Part shown: one piece after another, positions 21,949-24,172 of the stretch
How positions within the stretch are numbered: position 1 is the first letter of the stretch
Layout: every line of letters begins with the position of its first letter
DNA from: CAZVPF01 sp964628195
GTDB lineage: Bacteria; Planctomycetota; Phycisphaerae; Sedimentisphaerales; Anaerohalosphaeraceae
Reading direction: 5' to 3'
DNA length: 24,172 nucleotides
Assembly: GCA_964628195.1 (NCBI GenBank)
Contig: CAZVPF010000041.1
Location: forward strand, 1-24,172
Notes under the pieces: model-generated
The model's database searches: none
Told to the model about the DNA's origin: nothing
Seen by the model: the letters and a program-made list of their open reading frames with translations, nothing else
Translations under genes and position numbers: made by a program

Positions 21949-23702
21949 ACTCTCGAAAAAGAAGATTAAAAAACACCCCCCCGCAAAACCACGCCTCACC
22001 AGCGCCGCTCAAGCAGCCAAACACCCAGCGGGAAAAGTACTGTAACTATATAATCCTCGCCGCCCTTATCGCGCTCGGCGCCTATCTCGGCATAACCTAT
22101 TTCGGCCACCAGGTCGTCCCGAACACCGACTTCACCGCTTTTATCCGAACCGGCAAAGAGATACTTTCATTCAAACTGCCCGCCAGTTTCAAACGGCTGC
22201 CCGGCCTCGGCATCCTCTTTATCGCCGTTTCAAAACTGCTGCCCGTCCACAACGCCCAGCTCGCCGCAGGCTGGCTGGTAAATGCGATTTTCCTGCCCCT
22301 CAGCACAGCCCTCGTCTACCTCATCGGCAAAAGGTACATCGGCAAATGGTCCGCTTTCGTTGCCGTACTTTTCGCGATAAACCCATGGACGGTTTATCTC
22401 CTCACCCAGCCGCTCGCAGAAACGTCAATGGTCTTTTTCATCCTGCTCGCGGTCTACCTTATGCTGATAGACTCGGACTTCTGCTATCTTTCCGCTGCCT
22501 GCGCAGGACTTATCAGGTACGAAGGAATCGTCCTTACAGGCGCGTTTTTCCTTCTCCACTTCTTTACCGCCAAAAACAATCTCAGGCGTATAAAGGTTTT
22601 CATCTACTCTGCCTTTGCAGCCGCCCCGGTCCTGCTGTGGCTCCTGCTGACCAGGCTAAACTGGGTCCAGGGCAAATCAAGGCACTACTTCACACATTAC
22701 GGCAACGAAAAAAACTCCCTCCTGTTCTTTCCAAAAAACATTTACGAGGTCACCCTCGGCCCCCTTCTTAACACATCTTCACCCGACATGATGAAAATTA
22801 TTTCAACTGTCGGCATGGTAATAATGGCCCTTGCAATTCTCACAGCCGCGGCATGGGCGGTCTACAAAAAGCGTTATAAGGAGCTCTCGCTTGTCGTCTT
22901 CGCCGTAATATACTTTTTCATCCACGCCCTCCGCTCAAAAGCCCATCACCGCTATGTATACCCATTCTACTGGCTCATGCTCATACTAACCGCCGCCGGC
23001 CTCGCAAGACAGTACAAACTCCTCTCCGTCAAATTCAAAATACCCCGCCCCGTAAAGATACTCACCGCCGCCGTCATAATAATTATCTCCCTGCTGTGGC
23101 TCTCCTCGCTCGCGCCCATAGCTGCAAAGCTCGCACCATACAGCACCGACTCAAAAACGGTCCCCTTCGCCGCGATTATCACCGCCGTCGTGATATTCGC
23201 AGCCGGCGCATGGACCAGGCGCGCCTCGTTCATCCTCCCCGGCCTATGCGCCGCTGTCCTCGTTTCGGCAATGGCATTTTCCAACCAGCTTCTCCTGCCC
23301 CGCCTCGTCGGCAACGGAAACCAGGACCTCGAATTCAAGCTACTTGGCGACTGGTACGCCCAAAACGCCACCCCGGGCGAAAAGCTCGCCACCACCCTCC
23401 CCAACATCCTTCGCCTTTATTACCCGAAATACAAAAACAACTTCGTCCACACCCAGAACCTGCCCGGCAGCGACCCGCAGACCCTCACCGAGGGACTTGT
23501 AGGCACTGATATAAAGTACATCGCCTGGGACTCTCGGCTCGGCTTTGCCGCAAACAATTCATACTACAAAGGCTGGCGGCTCGACCGCATCGCGTTCCTC
23601 GCAAAGCCCCGCTCAATAGGACCCTACAAATTCATAACCCAGATAAAAGCCTCCGAATACCGATACATAAACCTTTTCGAATTCGACCCCAACCAGCAAT
23701 AA
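21945..23702 (+). CDS. GT-C membrane glycosyltransferase (family 39/ArnT-like)
   Basis: The 585-residue protein has a basic cytoplasmic N-terminus (1-34), a first membrane helix (about 35-53), and an external loop with Asp62 in VPNTDFTAFI, matching the acidic first-loop residue of GT-C enzymes. Some ten further hydrophobic segments follow up to about residue 445. A soluble C-terminal domain (about 455-585: LLGDWYAQNATPGEKLATT...) completes the usual PMT/ArnT-like layout. Such enzymes use polyprenyl-phosphate sugars to modify protein or lipid outside the cytoplasmic membrane. The start overlaps the preceding stop by four bases. No terminator follows; heptamer repeats begin 19 bases after the stop. 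Family assignment is by topology and context, not by a unique motif. Confidence 0.75.
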   Translation: MNSRKRRLKNTPPQNHASPAPLKQPNTQREKYCNYIILAALIALGAYLGITYFGHQVVPNTDFTAFIRTGKEILSFKLPASFKRLPGLGILFIAVSKLLPVHNAQLAAGWLVNAIFLPLSTALVYLIGKRYIGKWSAFVAVLFAINPWTVYLLTQPLAETSMVFFILLAVYLMLIDSDFCYLSAACAGLIRYEGIVLTGAFFLLHFFTAKNNLRRIKVFIYSAFAAAPVLLWLLLTRLNWVQGKSRHYFTHYGNEKNSLLFFPKNIYEVTLGPLLNTSSPDMMKIISTVGMVIMALAILTAAAWAVYKKRYKELSLVVFAVIYFFIHALRSKAHHRYVYPFYWLMLILTAAGLARQYKLLSVKFKIPRPVKILTAAVIIIISLLWLSSLAPIAAKLAPYSTDSKTVPFAAIITAVVIFAAGAWTRRASFILPGLCAAVLVSAMAFSNQLLLPRLVGNGNQDLEFKLLGDWYAQNATPGEKLATTLPNILRLYYPKYKNNFVHTQNLPGSDPQTLTEGLVGTDIKYIAWDSRLGFAANNSYYKGWRLDRIAFLAKPRSIGPYKFITQIKASEYRYINLFEFDPNQQ

Positions 23703-23721
23703 TAAAAACAACACCCCCGAC

Positions 23722-23868
23722 TTCCTGTTTCCTGTCTTCTGTTTCCTGATTCCTGATTCCTGTGTTCTGTCTTCTGTGTTCTGTCTTCTGTTTCCTATAA
23801 CCTATCCCCTATAACCTATAACCTGTTTCCTGTCTTCTGTGTTCTGTTTCCTATCCCCTCTCCCTTGC
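23722..23868. repeat. degenerate heptanucleotide tandem repeat, block 1 (21 units)
   Basis: Twenty-one consecutive seven-base units in unbroken phase follow the pattern NNYCTRT: TTCCTGT, CTTCTGT, GTTCTGT, TTCCTGA, TTCCTAT, AACCTAT, CCCCTAT, AACCTGT, with the last two units (CCCCTCT, CCCTTGC) decayed. The core YCTRT is nearly constant and variation sits in the first two or three positions. The whole block is pyrimidine-rich on the plus strand. Confidence 0.93.
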
Positions 23869-23914
23869 CTGCGAACCACACCCGCCGCCCGAGTTTCACC
23901 CCAACGCCCCCGCC
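23869..23914. other. 46-base spacer between heptamer blocks
   Basis: A C-rich unique stretch with no gene or hairpin seen. Its length is not a multiple of seven, so the repeat phase is lost between the blocks. Confidence 0.5.
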
Positions 23915-24012
23915 TTTCTGTGTTCTGTTTCCTGATTCCTGTTTCCTATCCCCTATAACCTATCCCCTATAACCTATAACCTATAACCTATAACCTATAA
24001 CCTATAACCTGA
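23915..24012. repeat. degenerate heptanucleotide tandem repeat, block 2 (14 units)
   Basis: Fourteen units in phase: TTTCTGT, GTTCTGT, TTCCTGA, TTCCTGT, TTCCTAT, CCCCTAT, AACCTAT, CCCCTAT, five identical AACCTAT, then AACCTGA. The same unit types as block 1 recur, and the AACCTAT run looks recently amplified. Confidence 0.93.
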
Positions 24013-24100
24013 TTACCGCCCTTAGCGGCTTAGCGCGAAAAAAAAACAACCTTGCCGTCTCCCAACCCCGCACAAATTTTTCAACGCAAAAATATTTCAC

Positions 24101-24121
24101 CCTCTATTGCCTACTGCCTAT
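24101..24121. repeat. short heptamer-like remnant, block 3
   Basis: Three units (CCTCTAT, TGCCTAC, TGCCTAT) keep the CTAY core and seven-base step but in another phase. It is probably a degraded relative of the larger blocks. Confidence 0.45.
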
Positions 24122-24137
24122 TGGGCGTGTTGCCCAA
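24121..24137. repeat. small hairpin near the window end
   Basis: TTGGGC (24121-24126) and GCCCAA (24132-24137) flank a five-base loop. No T-run follows on either strand, so a terminator role is doubtful. Confidence 0.35.
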
Positions 24138-24172
24138 GTTGGTAAAAATTTAACATATTGCTCTTTTACAAG

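Noticed and set aside
23722..24012. CRISPR array
   Set aside because: The repeat unit is only seven bases with no unique spacers between units, and no cas gene is present.
24016..24046. Terminator (CCGC/GCGG stem followed by an A-run)
   Set aside because: The stem is only four base pairs and the plus strand has A rather than T after it; read on the minus strand the T-run precedes the stem.

Overview
The window is a chromosomal segment from a Gram-negative-type bacterium. A lipoprotein parvulin, UvrA, Mfd and an envelope sugar-transfer locus are all present. Gene styles (a DUF354 protein, group III-like phosphofructokinase residues, mixed Shine-Dalgarno and apparently leaderless starts) would fit a planctomycete-like (PVC) lineage. 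That placement is inference and nothing here proves it.

Layout. (1) 0-2.5 kb, minus strand: a LexA/S24-type self-cleaving repressor followed by a PAS-PAS-PAS-GAF sensor protein whose GAF domain stops abruptly. (2) 2.6-4.1 kb, minus strand: folC with a strong intrinsic terminator and an unusual basic N-terminal tail. (3) 4.1-7.6 kb, plus strand: transketolase and phosphofructokinase, a central-carbon pair behind one promoter-like site. (4) 7.7-14.4 kb, plus strand: a tight run of mfd, a PpiC-type lipoprotein isomerase, acpS and mnmG, with near-consensus promoter hexamers and a palindrome ahead of mfd. (5) 14.4-14.9 kb: a 508-base gap rich in inverted repeats, ending in a promoter-like site for uvrA. 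(6) 14.9-18.9 kb, plus strand: uvrA and a DUF354 (GT-B-like) protein. (7) 18.9-20.9 kb, minus strand: a glycosyltransferase family 2 gene and an LPG-synthase/flippase-like membrane protein, led by a possible 30-residue ORF. (8) 21.0-23.7 kb, plus strand: a DPM1-like family 2 glycosyltransferase and a GT-C (family 39-like) membrane glycosyltransferase with overlapping ends. (9) 23.7-24.17 kb: no gene, but two long blocks of degenerate heptanucleotide tandem repeats.

How the genes fit together. Mfd and UvrA are direct partners in transcription-coupled nucleotide excision repair and lie in neighbouring transcription units. Each has promoter hexamers followed at once by an inverted repeat of the form ACGG...CCGT. 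The distal genes (DUF354, both family 2 transferases, the flippase-like protein and the GT-C protein) look like a small lipid-linked sugar pathway: charging a polyprenyl carrier, moving it across the membrane, and transferring sugar on the outer face. No tRNA, rRNA, CRISPR array, transposase or phage structural gene was recognised. The most unusual sequence signals are the heptamer repeats, a set of genes with a -10 hexamer only 7-10 bases from the start codon (probable leaderless mRNAs), the interrupted sensor protein beside a self-cleaving repressor, and a patch of foreign-looking codon use inside the DUF354 gene.
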